48,000 bases of DNA from an uncultured bacterium (GCA_937996235.1 CALKVK010000036.1:1-48000), one strand, 5' to 3'; counted from the first letter of the stretch, positions 26,594-36,104 are shown. Made by a program: numbers and translations. Notes: generated by a model not told the origin, from the letters alone.

Positions 26594-26814
26594 GGGGACA
26601 GGGCTGCCTTCTTGCCTTTTCGGCGACATCCCGACGGTCGCCCACACGGTACCCGCCGAACCGCCACACCGCGCGGGCGTCCCGGTCACGTCCCCGGGCC
26701 GGGCTCGCGACGCGCGGCGCCCACCGGCCCATCACGCGCACGGTGGCCTTCCCGGTCGGCGTCGAAGCCTGGCCGTCCCTCCCGTCGAGAAGGCAACAGG
26801 GCAGCCCTGTCCCC
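26594..26814 (+). mobile_element. 222-bp MITE/REPIN-like element, copy A
   Basis: The element is bounded by a perfect 15-bp inverted repeat, GGGGACAGGGCTGCC (26594-26608) and GGCAGCCCTGTCCCC (26800-26814). A second match follows inside: left TTGCCTTTTC against right GAGAAGGCAA read in reverse. The 221-bp body matches three further copies (29839, 37594, 39439) almost end to end. It lies in the 506-nt gap upstream of the LamG protein gene and holds no credible gene. The middle (cacacggtacc...gccacaccgc) is closest to copy D. No target-site duplication is evident. The rest of the gap (26506-26593, 26815-27011) shows nothing else. Confidence 0.8.
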
Positions 26815-27011
26815 GCCGACGAGGCACCCACCCGCGCGCGGCCACCGGCTGCGGCGCTGCGGCCGTGACGCGCGGCGGCTGCTGCTGCCGAGCGGGGCGG
26901 CGGCGCGAGCAGGTTCGGCATTCCGGCGCCGTCCGCGCTGTGGCAGACTCCCGGGCCTCGGAACCCGACTGCATCGACCGCGGGGCCCCGCACGGGCGCT
27001 GGAGGTGATGG

Positions 27012-29804
27012 ATGGGAGCACGGGCGTTCGTGGTCGCGGCGGCTGTCATCCTCTCCTCGTTCGCCGCGGCGCTCCCCGCGTCCGCCGGCGAGCCGACGGG
27101 GCTGGTCTCGCGCTGGCGCGCCGAGAACGACACGTCGGACTCGGAGGGAGTCAACGACGGCGCGGCGGTCGGCGGCGTCGCCTACGCGCCGGGCGCCGAC
27201 GGCCAGGCCTTCGCGTTCGCGGGCGCGCAGTACGTCGACGTCGCCGCTCCGACGTTCGACGCCTACGTGAAGTCGTTCTCGGTGACGGCGTGGATCGAGA
27301 TCACGGCGTACGGCAGCGCCCCCTCCGTCGTCAACCACCGCACGAACGCCAACGCGAGCGGCTTCTCGCTGGAGCAGCGGTTCGGTGCGCCCGGAGAGAT
27401 GGTGTTCGGCGTCAACCAGTCCGGGGTGGCCGAGGACTATGGGATCGTCTCCGCGCCCGGCTGGGCCACGGGCCGGCTGTATCACATCGCCGCCACCTTC
27501 GACGCGCGCACGGGCACGATGGCGCTCTATCGCGACGGCCGCGTGGTGGCCGCGCGCACGGACCTGCCGCGCACGCCGATGGCCACGGCCCCGGACCCGC
27601 GGTTCCAGATCGGGCACAACATCCGCGCGACGGCGGAGTACTGGAACGGTCTCGTCGACGACGTGCGGTTCTACGGCCGCGCGCTGTCGCCGGCGGAGGT
27701 CGCGTCGCTCGTGCCCTCGGCACCGCTCGTCGCCCACTGGACGTTCGACGAGGTCGCGGGGACGATCGCGCACGACCGGCTCGGGCACTACGACGGCACG
27801 CTCTCGGGCGGCGCAGCGTTCGCGGCAGGCGGCGTGAGCGGCTACTGCGTCAGCCTCGACCGCGCGACGAACTCCTTCGTGAACATGGGGACGAGCGTCC
27901 CGGCATTCACGAGCGGCGACTTCTCGGTCGTCCTCTGGGTGAAGTCGACGACCACGGACGCGGACAGCCTGGCGCTCTCGCGGCACGAGGCGTTCGTCAC
28001 GAACGGCTACATCGTCCCCGTCGGCGCGACGGGCGGCGGCGGAGCCGTGGGGAGAGCCACGTTCTACGCGTCCGACGCGCAGGTCGCGCAGTCGCCCACG
28101 TCGACGACGGCTGTCAACGACGGTGCGTGGCACCAGATCGTCGGCGTGTTCCGCGCGGGCTCCACGCACTCGGTGTACGTGGACGGCGCGCCGTCCGAGG
28201 ACGCGACCGCGAGCGCGACCGTCATCGACCGCGGCGCGATGTTCCTGATCGGCGGCGTGAAGGCGAACGGTGCGCCCGAGGCGCGCTACACCGGACTCGT
28301 GGACGACGTGCAGCTCTACGCCGCCGCCCTCACCGACACGCAGATCGACTACCTGTTCGCTCACCCGGGGCGCGTGGTGCCGTCGGCCGTGTACGACCTG
28401 CGGCTCGACTGGAGCGACGCCTCGAACCCGAACGGCACGTGGACGTATCGCGAGGGCGCGAACGCGCTGCCGCTGAGCTCCGCGTGGGGCACCGCCGGCT
28501 TCGAGAGCACGCAGCCGGCCTGGGCGCGATCGGGGCCGGGCTCCGGCAACACGTATCTGCCCGGCTGGTTCCGCAGCCTCGTGCCGACGGACGGCGCGTA
28601 CGACTGGCTCGCCGGCGACATCGTCGTCCACTCGACGGACGACACGAACGGCGTCGGCAGCGGGAACGCGAACGTGGTGTGGACGAGCCCGTTCGCGGGC
28701 GCGGTGGACATCAGCGGCGCCGTCTGGCGCGGGCGCGGCATCGGTCGTGCCAACGACTGGTTCCTCTACCGCAACCAGACCCTGCTCACCCAGGGAACGC
28801 TCGTCGACGGCGACGGCCACGGCCGCGCCGACCCGTTCCAGTTCGCGGCCGGCAGCGGCGGAACGACGGCGCTGCGCGACGTGGACGTCGCCGCCGGCGA
28901 CACGCTCCGTCTCGAGATCGTGCGGCAGGGCGCCTTCGGCGACTTCGTGGGGGCGAACTTCACCGTGAGCGTGCCCGAGCCGGCCGAGGCGCGCGTCATC
29001 ACGTACTTCCTGCCGACGAAGGTGAAGCTGCGGGTCAAGGGAGCGGGTCGGGACTCGCTGCGGGCCGCCGGGATCTTCGACGACGGCGGCGCGGCGATCG
29101 ACTTCGCGCAGCCGGTCACCATCGACGTCGGCGGGTACTCGCGCACGTTCACGCTGACGGGCAACTCCGACGGCAGCGTGCAGCAGTTCAAGGACCCGCA
29201 GTTCACGATGACGGTGAAGCCCCGGCTCAAGGGCTCGAGTCGCGGGAGGTTCAAGTTCACGGTGGCGAAGAGCACGCTCGCGGGACTCCTCCCGAGCGAC
29301 GGACCCGTGGACGTCCACTTCAGCGCGGCGGGGGTGCCCGACGCCCAGGCGACGGTGCGGCTCACGCGTGGCGCCTACACGCTCGGCGCCGTGCGCGGGA
29401 CGCTCGTCGCGCCCGCGTTCTTCCCGTCGAAGGTGAAGGTCACCGCGAACGAGACGGGCTCGGACCGCGTCAAGCTCGCGGCCGGATTCGCGGCGGGCGG
29501 CGCGGCGCCCGCGACTCTCGGCGACGTGCGCATCGCGCTCGGTCCGTCGTTCCAGCGCTCGATCGCGGGTTCCGCATTCACGCGGAAGGGGGACACGTTC
29601 CGTTTCGCGGCGCGGAACGGGAGCGAGTCGCTCTCCGTGTCCATCGACTTCCCGCGCGGCACGGTGACCTTGAAGGCCGCGGGCGTGGAGGTGGGCGCGC
29701 TTGACCAGGCGGCGACCGACATCGCCTTCGACGGCGGGACCGGCGCCCTGCCGGCGCGCGCCACCGTGCGGCTGTCCACGTCCGGCTCGAAGCGCACGTA
29801 CTGA
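27012..29804 (+). CDS. Secreted protein with two LamG-like domains and C-terminal beta-domain repeats
   Basis: The protein has 930 residues from ATG 27012, with GGAGG 6 nt before it. A signal peptide ends near PASAG (~26). Two concanavalin-like LamG domains follow: residues ~30-235 (GLVSRWRAEND ... GLVDDVRFYGRALSPAEV) and ~240-450 (LVAHWTFDEVAG ... GLVDDVQLYAAALTDTQI). The middle third is a beta-rich unknown region with a possible jelly roll. The last ~260 residues contain two units of a repeated beta domain, beginning LPTKVKLRVKGAGRDSLRAAG and FPSKVKVTANETGSDRVKLAAG. A similar unit closes the ELWxxDGT protein at 14366. The protein is probably a surface glycan-binding or adhesion protein. The gene is bracketed by element copies A and B. 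Confidence 0.85.
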   Translation: MGARAFVVAAAVILSSFAAALPASAGEPTGLVSRWRAENDTSDSEGVNDGAAVGGVAYAPGADGQAFAFAGAQYVDVAAPTFDAYVKSFSVTAWIEITAYGSAPSVVNHRTNANASGFSLEQRFGAPGEMVFGVNQSGVAEDYGIVSAPGWATGRLYHIAATFDARTGTMALYRDGRVVAARTDLPRTPMATAPDPRFQIGHNIRATAEYWNGLVDDVRFYGRALSPAEVASLVPSAPLVAHWTFDEVAGTIAHDRLGHYDGTLSGGAAFAAGGVSGYCVSLDRATNSFVNMGTSVPAFTSGDFSVVLWVKSTTTDADSLALSRHEAFVTNGYIVPVGATGGGGAVGRATFYASDAQVAQSPTSTTAVNDGAWHQIVGVFRAGSTHSVYVDGAPSEDATASATVIDRGAMFLIGGVKANGAPEARYTGLVDDVQLYAAALTDTQIDYLFAHPGRVVPSAVYDLRLDWSDASNPNGTWTYREGANALPLSSAWGTAGFESTQPAWARSGPGSGNTYLPGWFRSLVPTDGAYDWLAGDIVVHSTDDTNGVGSGNANVVWTSPFAGAVDISGAVWRGRGIGRANDWFLYRNQTLLTQGTLVDGDGHGRADPFQFAAGSGGTTALRDVDVAAGDTLRLEIVRQGAFGDFVGANFTVSVPEPAEARVITYFLPTKVKLRVKGAGRDSLRAAGIFDDGGAAIDFAQPVTIDVGGYSRTFTLTGNSDGSVQQFKDPQFTMTVKPRLKGSSRGRFKFTVAKSTLAGLLPSDGPVDVHFSAAGVPDAQATVRLTRGAYTLGAVRGTLVAPAFFPSKVKVTANETGSDRVKLAAGFAAGGAAPATLGDVRIALGPSFQRSIAGSAFTRKGDTFRFAARNGSESLSVSIDFPRGTVTLKAAGVEVGALDQAATDIAFDGGTGALPARATVRLSTSGSKRTY

Positions 29805-29838
29805 CGCCGCGTCGTGCGAGCCCGAACGGCGTCCCCGT

Positions 29839-30060
29839 GGGGACAGGGCTGCCTTTTTGCCTTTTCGGCGACACCACGGACGGTCGCCGACACGGCACTC
29901 GTCGAGCAGCTACGCCGCGCGGGCGCACCGGTCACGTCCCCGGGCCGGCCTCGCGACGCGCGGCGTCCACCGGCCCATCACGCGCGCGGAGGCTGTCTCG
30001 TTCGGCGTCGAAGCGTGACCGACCCTCCCGTTGAGAAGGCAACAGGGCAGCCCTGTCCCG
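29839..30060 (+). mobile_element. 222-bp MITE/REPIN-like element, copy B
   Basis: The left end GGGGACAGGGCTGCC (29839-29853) matches the other copies exactly. The right end is GGCAGCCCTGTCCCg, with the last base changed, ending at 30060. The body resembles copy C most (gacacggcactc-tcgagcag). It begins 34 nt after the LamG gene stop, and its right end is partly duplicated just outside. It fills nearly all of the gap between the LamG gene and the zinc-ribbon gene. Confidence 0.8.
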
Positions 30061-30091
30061 GCCGGGCCGAGGGCAGCCCTGTCCCGGCCGG
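30045..30091. repeat. Tandem duplication of the right end of element copy B
   Basis: The 21-bp stretch at 30045-30065, made of GGGCAGCCCTGTCCC and then GGCCGG, is repeated without change at 30071-30091, a period of 26 bp. The second copy ends 15 nt before the stop codon of the zinc-ribbon protein gene. It suggests slippage or a nested end insertion. Confidence 0.75.
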
Positions 30092-30106
30092 ACCAGCCGC
30101 GCGGGG

Positions 30107-30709
30107 TCAGCGGAGAAGGCCGGACTGCGCGACCACACCGAGCAGGAACGACGCGATCCAGCCGATCGAGCCGATCATCCCGACGATCCACCCGACGACG
30201 GCTGCCGCCTGCGCCGGGACACCGGCCCGCCGCGCCAGGCTGCGGTGCGTGCTGCCCATCGTCCACGCCGTCACGTAGAGCGGGAACGAGGCGCACGGGA
30301 CCAGCGCCGCGAGCGAGAACCGCCGGACCATCTCCTCGAACTCACCGGGGTTCTGCAGCGCTGCCGCCAGGTAGACGTACGGTCCGAAGCAGAGCAGCAG
30401 AGCCACTCCGGCGATCGCGAGGATCACGCCGCCGTTCGTAGGCGGGTCCGTTCGCCCGACGCGCGCCGCGCCGCGCCCGCCGCGTACCTTCCCGAGCCGT
30501 CGCTGTGTCTCGCGCGTCCTCGCGGGGACGGGCGCCGACGCGGCCGCGGGCGCCGGGCCGGGAGCGCGCTGCGCCTGCGCCGCCGGCGCACGCGCCACCC
30601 CGCCCGTGTTCACGTGCGCGCCGCAGTGCGGGCACGCGACGACCATGCCGACGTGCTCCGGCTGGACCTGCAGACGCCCGCGGCAGCCGCCGCACGTGAA
30701 GTCCCGCAT
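30107..30709 (-). CDS. Zinc-ribbon membrane protein
   Basis: The protein has 200 residues from ATG 30709. The N-terminus is a short zinc ribbon with two CxxC knuckles (FTCGGCRGRLQVQPEHVGMVVACPHCG), of the MJ0042/FmdB-like type found at the start of many planctomycete proteins. A Pro/Ala-rich linker (~38-90) leads to four hydrophobic segments: ~93-115, ~130-150 and two near the C-terminus (AAAVVGWIVGMIGSIGWIASFLLG). It resembles a small integral membrane protein with a cytoplasmic zinc ribbon. The function is unknown. The stop lies next to the duplicated end of element B. Confidence 0.7.
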   Translation of the reverse strand: MRDFTCGGCRGRLQVQPEHVGMVVACPHCGAHVNTGGVARAPAAQAQRAPGPAPAAASAPVPARTRETQRRLGKVRGGRGAARVGRTDPPTNGGVILAIAGVALLLCFGPYVYLAAALQNPGEFEEMVRRFSLAALVPCASFPLYVTAWTMGSTHRSLARRAGVPAQAAAVVGWIVGMIGSIGWIASFLLGVVAQSGLLR

Positions 30710-30898
30710 GCCGCTCCCCCTCCCGCCGCGCCGCGCACCGGGAGCCGCTGCCCCGCGTGCGGTCCCCGAACGCGCCGCGCCGCGAGCCTACGCGCGCGGA
30801 GCGGTCTCGCGCAACCGGCGCGCGCGCAGCGGTCGAGCCGATGTGATGCCGCCGCCGCTTCCGGACGACGCCGCGCCCCGCGTCACGGGTCCGCGCCG

Positions 30899-33865
30899 TC
30901 ACCTCTCGTCCGCGTCGCCCGTCTCGGCCCGGCGCCTCCACTCCGCCGCCTGCGCCTCGTGACCGTGCCCGGGCTCGCGCGCGTCCCAGCTCTCGTGGAG
31001 CGCCGCGAGCTCGCCGGCGAGACGACGCGCAAGTTCGTCGGAGGAGACGCCGGCGGCCGCGGCGCGGGCGTGCGCGTGCTCGAGCAGTTCCGCGGCCTCG
31101 GCGAGGCGTCCCGCATCGCGCAGGACCCCGAACAGCTCCTGGGTCGCGCGCAGCGCGAGGGTGCCGAGCGAGCCGTCGAATCCGTCGCCCAGTGCGGCGA
31201 GCTTGCGCAGGTAGGGCTCCGCCTCGTCGGCGCGCTGCAGCCCGAGCAGTGCCCGCGCCAGGTTCGACTCGGCCCACAGCGTGTCGAAGTGCTCGGGACC
31301 GAGCACGCGGCGCATGCCCAGGACCGCGCCGCGCGAGCGCGCCTCCGCCTCCTCGAAGCGCGCGCGGTCCAGCGCCAGCTCTCCGAGATTGCGCAGTGAC
31401 GCGAGCGTGTCCTGGTGGTCGTCTCCGAGCACACGCCTGCGCCGCTCGTACGCTTCGGTGAGTTCCTGCTCGGCCTCGTCGTAGCGCCGCAGGCGACGGT
31501 GCAGCCAGCCGACCATGTTGAGGGCCCCCATGGTGGTCGGGTGGTCGTCGCCGAGCGCGCGCCGCGCGAGTTCCAGCGCGTGCCGCTGATAGGGTTCGCC
31601 CTCCTCGCTGCGACCCGTGCCCGAGAGGCAGATCCCGAGCCAGCGCTCCGGCGACGCGACCTCGTACGCGTCGGGCCCGTACGTGCGGCGCGCGAACTCG
31701 AGCAGGTCGCGGAACATCGGCTCCGCCTCCTCGTTCCGGCCCGCGAGCATGTGCGAGACGGCGATGCCGGCCTCGAGCTCACGCGTCTCCGCGTCATCCG
31801 CGCCGAGGACGCGCCGGGCGCGCTCCCACGCGTCCCGTCGGAGCGCCGCGGCCTCGTCGTCGCGCGACTGCTTCTCGAACAGGTTCGCGAGGCGGGCCAG
31901 CGCGCCGACGTGCTCGCGCGAGTCCTCGCCGCACACGCGCCGCGTGCGCTCGATCAGCTCGTGGTCGAGTCGCTCGGCTTCGTCGAACGCGGAGAGCCGC
32001 GCGGCGATCAACGCCATCGCAGCGAGCGACTCGAGTGTCTCCGGGTCGTCGTCACCGAGGAGGCTCCGCCGCAGCGCGAGCGCCTCGCGCTGCGGGGCCT
32101 CGGCGAAGTGCTGCAGCCCCAGCCGGAACGCGGCGTCGGCGAGCGACTGAAGCAGACGCGCCTTCACGAGCGGCTGCGCGTCGAACTGCGACTCGATCGC
32201 GGCGAGGCCCGGCACGAAGTACTGCGACTCGAGCGCGTCGAGCGCGAGTCCCGTGAAGTCGGCCCCGGCGAGCAGGGACGTGAGACGCTCCACGCGCTCG
32301 TCGACGGCTGCGGGATCCGCGGTGCTGCGCGACGCGACGGCGCGCACCTTCTCGAGCAGGTCCGCGCGGAGCCGCACGCCCATCACGGACGCGTCGATGC
32401 CGCGGAGCTGCTCGGCCTGGAACTCCGCGACCTGCCGCAGCTGGTCCGAGCGCTGCTTCGCCTGCTCCTCGGCCGCGAGCGCGCGCTTCGTCTCGTCGCG
32501 GGCGATCTGCTCGCTCCGCTCCGCGCGGCGCCGCCCGCGGTCGGCCTCGAACATCCCGTACGTCGTCCCCGCGATGCCGAGGACGAGCGTCAGGGACACC
32601 ACCGCGGCCGCGGCCACCTTCGCGCGGTTGCGCCGGACGAACTTCCGTAGCCGGTACCCCGTGCTCGGCGGCGCGGCGACGACCGGCAGCCCGCCTCGGT
32701 AGCGCTCGATGTCGGCCGCGAGCGCCTCCGCGGACTCGTAGCGTCGCGCGCGGTCCTTCTCGATGGCGCGCATCACGATCCAGTCGAGGTCGCCGCGCAC
32801 CTGCGTCGCGAGGCGCCGCAGGTCCACGCTGCGCGTCGTCGCCACCATGGCGTCGTGCTGCGCCGCGATGCGCGCCGAGGGCGGCGGCGGGTCCTCCTCC
32901 GCGACCATCGTCAGGATGCGCGTCAGATCGCCCGTCTCGAACACCGCCGGGTCGAACGGCGGCGCGCCGGCGACGAGCTCGTAGAGGATCACGCCGAGCG
33001 AGTAGACGTCCGTGCGCGTGTCGATGTCGGGAGACGCCTGCGACTGCTCGGGGCTCATGTACTGCAGCGTGCCGACGACCTGATAGGCCTCGGTGACGAG
33101 CGAGCGCTCCGTCAGGCGCGCGGAGGTCGCCTTCGCGATGCCGAAGTCGATGACCGTCGCGTGCGGCTGCCCGTCGCGCGTCGCGACGAGCACGTTGCTC
33201 GGCTTCAGGTCGCGGTGGATGATCCCCTTCATGTGCGCGTGCTGCACCGCCGCGCACACCTGCAGGAACAGGTCGAGCCGCTCGGCGATCGTCATCCGCG
33301 CCGCGTCGCAGAAGTCCTGCAGCGGCACGCCCTGGACGAGGTCCATCGCGAAGTACGGGCGCCCTGCGGCCGTGGCGCCCGCGTCGAGCACGCGCGCCAC
33401 GTGCGGGTGGTCCATCAGCGCGAGCGCCTGACGCTCCTGCTCGAAGCGCGCCACGACCTGCGCGGTGTCCATGCCGAGCTTGATGACCTTGAGCGCCACC
33501 TGGCGGCGCACGGGTTCGAACTGCTCGGCCAGCCAGACCGTCCCGAAGCCACCGACGCCGAGTTCCCGCACCAGGCGGAAGCGGTCGATGGTCTCGCCCG
33601 GCTGCTCGACGCCGAGACTGCGCGCTTCGGACGGCGGCGCGGACGCGACCGGTGCGCGGACCGGAAGCTCCGGTTCGACGGGTGCGAGCTCCGGCGGCCC
33701 CTCGGCCGCGGCGGCGTCGTCGTGCGACTCGGCCAGTACGCGCTCGACGTCCTCGCGCAGGCGCGCGATCCCCTGGCAGACGCGCACGACGTACGCCTCG
33801 CGCTCCGCCGGGTCCGTGAACTGCCGCGCACTCTTCGCGATCATGCGGGCGAGGTTGCTGGTCAC
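30899..33865 (-). CDS. PknB-type serine/threonine protein kinase with TPR repeats
   Basis: This transmembrane Hanks-type kinase has 988 residues from ATG 33865. The N-terminus has the DPAEREAYVVRVCQG pattern seen in planctomycete kinases. The kinase domain (~95-390) is complete: GVGGFGTV glycine loop, Lys126 in VALKVIK, HRDLKPSN at 217-224, DFG at 240-242, GTLQYMSPEQ, and RTDVYSLGVILYELVAG. One membrane helix follows at ~417-437, then a coiled coil. From ~560 to 960 there are many TPR units of the kinesin-light-chain style (GDDHPTTMGALNMVGWLHRRLRRYDEAE). The TPRs are placed outside the membrane or periplasmic and would bind a protein partner. It is divergent from the SRPBCC gene. No adjacent sigma-factor gene is seen, although such pairs are common. 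Confidence 0.95.
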   Translation of the reverse strand: MTSNLARMIAKSARQFTDPAEREAYVVRVCQGIARLREDVERVLAESHDDAAAAEGPPELAPVEPELPVRAPVASAPPSEARSLGVEQPGETIDRFRLVRELGVGGFGTVWLAEQFEPVRRQVALKVIKLGMDTAQVVARFEQERQALALMDHPHVARVLDAGATAAGRPYFAMDLVQGVPLQDFCDAARMTIAERLDLFLQVCAAVQHAHMKGIIHRDLKPSNVLVATRDGQPHATVIDFGIAKATSARLTERSLVTEAYQVVGTLQYMSPEQSQASPDIDTRTDVYSLGVILYELVAGAPPFDPAVFETGDLTRILTMVAEEDPPPPSARIAAQHDAMVATTRSVDLRRLATQVRGDLDWIVMRAIEKDRARRYESAEALAADIERYRGGLPVVAAPPSTGYRLRKFVRRNRAKVAAAAVVSLTLVLGIAGTTYGMFEADRGRRRAERSEQIARDETKRALAAEEQAKQRSDQLRQVAEFQAEQLRGIDASVMGVRLRADLLEKVRAVASRSTADPAAVDERVERLTSLLAGADFTGLALDALESQYFVPGLAAIESQFDAQPLVKARLLQSLADAAFRLGLQHFAEAPQREALALRRSLLGDDDPETLESLAAMALIAARLSAFDEAERLDHELIERTRRVCGEDSREHVGALARLANLFEKQSRDDEAAALRRDAWERARRVLGADDAETRELEAGIAVSHMLAGRNEEAEPMFRDLLEFARRTYGPDAYEVASPERWLGICLSGTGRSEEGEPYQRHALELARRALGDDHPTTMGALNMVGWLHRRLRRYDEAEQELTEAYERRRRVLGDDHQDTLASLRNLGELALDRARFEEAEARSRGAVLGMRRVLGPEHFDTLWAESNLARALLGLQRADEAEPYLRKLAALGDGFDGSLGTLALRATQELFGVLRDAGRLAEAAELLEHAHARAAAAGVSSDELARRLAGELAALHESWDAREPGHGHEAQAAEWRRRAETGDADER

Positions 33866-34017
33866 GGGGCACGCTCTTGCCGACGGGACGGGGGGGCAGG
33901 TTCGGCAGGTACTTCTACCGCGCCGCGCCGCGCGAAGCAGCGCGGCATCTCGTCAGGTGCCGGCAGCGCAGTGGGCGTGCGCGGGACGTGTACGCTCAGG
34001 CGACAGGAGGGATCGAG

Positions 34018-34515
34018 ATGCCCGCACCGCAGTTCGTCCACGTCAGCTACATCGCCGCGCCCGCCGGGCGCGTGTTCGCCGCGCTCACCGACGCGGAGCT
34101 CGCGCGCGAGCTCTGGGGCTTCCGCATCGAGGGAGAGTGGCGCGCGGGCGGGGAGTTCCGCCAGGTGACCGGGACGGGCGAGGTCGCCGCGGCGGGCGAG
34201 GTGCTCGTGTGCGAGCCGCCGCGCCGTCTCGCGATCACATGGCGCTGGGCGCTGTTCGGGGGCGAACGTCGCGCCATGCCCGACGCGTCCGCGACGTGCG
34301 AACTGGAGCCCCTCGGTGCGCTGACGCGACTGACCGTCAGCGAGACGCACGCGGAGCCGGTGGACGAGGAGTACCTGGCCGGTGGCCGCGACGGCTGGCC
34401 GCTCGTGGTCAGTCGCCTGAAGACGCGCCTCGAGACGGGGCGCCCCCTGACGCCGCCGGCGACGCCTCGCGCGGCGGACGACGAAGCCGATCCTCCGCCG
34501 CCTCAGGCGTCGTGA
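34018..34515 (+). CDS. SRPBCC (AHSA1-like) family protein
   Basis: This helix-grip START-like protein has 165 residues from ATG 34018, chosen because AGGAGG lies 7 nt upstream; the longer reading from 33877 would start in the kinase promoter region. Features are VHVSYIAAPAGRVFAALTDAELARELWGF, the usual 'I.A.PE.VW.ALTD....W' start, GEWRAGGEFRQVTGTGEV, RLAITWRW, and TRLTVSETHAEP, then a helix WPLVVSRLKTRLETGR. Members bind small hydrophobic ligands or act as co-chaperone-like modules. It is divergent from the kinase gene. The ~40-residue C-terminal tail is Pro/Ala-rich and looks disordered. Confidence 0.85.
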   Translation: MPAPQFVHVSYIAAPAGRVFAALTDAELARELWGFRIEGEWRAGGEFRQVTGTGEVAAAGEVLVCEPPRRLAITWRWALFGGERRAMPDASATCELEPLGALTRLTVSETHAEPVDEEYLAGGRDGWPLVVSRLKTRLETGRPLTPPATPRAADDEADPPPPQAS

Positions 34516-34771
34516 CCGGGTCCGGCGTGCGCGCACCCGTGAGTTGCGTCGTGTCCGTGACGATACGAACTCGCGCGCGAACGAGCCTCGCTGCCGGGCA
34601 TGCCGCACGGTCCTCCGATCGAGCTGTGCCGCAGATCATGCGCCGCGCGGGGCATCGCGGCGCCGGCCCCGCGCCGCGCCTGCGCGCTCTCTAGAATCGC
34701 GGGAGCGCGGCGCACCTGGCCACGCTTCCACACCGAGACGCCGGGCTGCGCAGCGCGGAGAGGAGATCGCG

Positions 34772-36055
34772 ATGCGTGGCATGCTGGCAGTGGCTGCGCT
34801 CTTCGGGCTCTCGGGAGCGGCGTTCGCCGACACCCTGCGGGTCCCGCAGGACCACGAGACGATCCAGGCGGCGGCGGACGCCGCGTCGGCCGGCGACACC
34901 ATCCTGGTGTCGCGCGGGATCTACGACGAGCGCGTGGTCGTCTCCGGGAAGGATCGACTGCGCTTCATCGGCAGGGCGGCCGTGTGGGACGGCTTCGCGG
35001 GCAGCAAGGGCCGCTGCCTCGACGCGACGGGCAACGGCATCGTGGTGCAGGGCTTCCGCTTCCGCAACGGCGGCGTGCGCCTGACCGGCGACGACGCGAG
35101 CGTGACGCGCTGCACGATCCGGAGCGCCAACACGACCGGACTCGCGATCGGCGGCAGCGGCGCCACCGTGGCCGGCTGCACGATCGTCGGCTGCTACGTC
35201 GGCATCGACATCAGCGGCGCGCGCGCGACGATCACGAAGAACCGCGTCGCCAACATGGACGACCGCGGGATCGAGCTCGACGGCCCCGACGGCGAGATCA
35301 CGCGCAACCTGGTGAAGGTCATCGAGGACGGGCAGGGGATCGACGTCAGCGGCGACCGCTGCGTGATCTCGCGCAACACGATCGTCAACTCCGACTCGAG
35401 CAACATCGAGGCCGACGGCGACGACCTCGTGATCGAGAAGAACCGCTGCGTCGGCAACGGCTCGTACGGGATCGACGTCACGGGCGACGGGTTCCGCATC
35501 GTCGGCAACCGCATCTCGCTCGCGATCGACGACACCGACGGCATGGACCTCGACGCGAACTCGTCCGCGGGCGGCGGACTCGTCGAGAAGAACGTGGTCG
35601 AGGACGTCGTCGAGGACGGCATCTACTACAGCGGCAACAACGTCACGTTCCGCAACAACAAGGTCATCGGCCAGGGCAGCGAGGGCGACAACGCGTTCTA
35701 CATCTCCGGCAGCGGCAACACGCTCGAGGGCTGTCAGGCCATCGACTGCGAGGGCGACGGCTTCAACGTCTCGGGCGACGGCAACACGCTGACGCACTGC
35801 CGCGCGGTGAGCTGTCTCGAGGACGGCTTCGACATCGAGTCGGGCGGCGGCAACCAGATCATCGACTGCACCGCCATCGACTGCGACGCGGAGGGCGTCG
35901 ACAACGAAGGGCAGGGCACCGTGCTGCGCGGCGGCACCTTCACGGGCAACCGCATCGACATCGCGAACGACGTGAGCGGGGGCGCCACGTTCGCCACGTT
36001 CGCGCCCGGGCGCTACGTCACGGGCGGCACCGACACGCAGCCCGAGATCGACTGA
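34772..36055 (+). CDS. Secreted right-handed beta-helix (pectate-lyase-like) protein
   Basis: The protein has 427 residues from ATG 34772, with AGGAGA upstream. A signal peptide ends FADT (~21). The N-terminal cap has LRVPQDHETIQAAADAASAGDTILVSRGIYDERVVV, the standard entry to parallel beta-helix proteins (PF13229-like). Then come ~15 turns of ~22 residues with asparagine/glycine ladders, for example GIDVSGDRCVISRNTIVNSDSS and GDGFNVSGDGNTLTHCRAV. No conserved lyase catalytic set is visible, so binding or scaffold function is as likely as polysaccharide cleavage. It is a close paralogue of the gene at 41811. A perfect palindrome follows the stop. Confidence 0.88.
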   Translation: MRGMLAVAALFGLSGAAFADTLRVPQDHETIQAAADAASAGDTILVSRGIYDERVVVSGKDRLRFIGRAAVWDGFAGSKGRCLDATGNGIVVQGFRFRNGGVRLTGDDASVTRCTIRSANTTGLAIGGSGATVAGCTIVGCYVGIDISGARATITKNRVANMDDRGIELDGPDGEITRNLVKVIEDGQGIDVSGDRCVISRNTIVNSDSSNIEADGDDLVIEKNRCVGNGSYGIDVTGDGFRIVGNRISLAIDDTDGMDLDANSSAGGGLVEKNVVEDVVEDGIYYSGNNVTFRNNKVIGQGSEGDNAFYISGSGNTLEGCQAIDCEGDGFNVSGDGNTLTHCRAVSCLEDGFDIESGGGNQIIDCTAIDCDAEGVDNEGQGTVLRGGTFTGNRIDIANDVSGGATFATFAPGRYVTGGTDTQPEID

Positions 36056-36070
36056 GAGCGACGCGCGACG

Positions 36071-36100
36071 CGGCCCGGCAGGGCGCGCCCTGCCGGGCCG
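36071..36100. terminator. Perfect 30-bp palindrome between convergent genes, likely bidirectional terminator
   Basis: The stretch consists of CGGCCCGGCAGGG, CGCG and CCCTGCCGGGCCG, a perfect palindrome that folds into a 13-bp stem with a 4-nt loop. It lies exactly between the stop of the beta-helix gene (36055) and the stop of the convergent LamG gene (36105). No T-tract is present on either side. Confidence 0.7.
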
Positions 36101-36104
36101 CGCT

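Noticed and set aside
26360..29704. Long plus-strand frame (1114 codons) over the LamG gene in another frame.
   Set aside because: It is low-complexity Arg-rich and has no ribosome binding site, while the overlapping frame has a signal peptide and LamG motifs.
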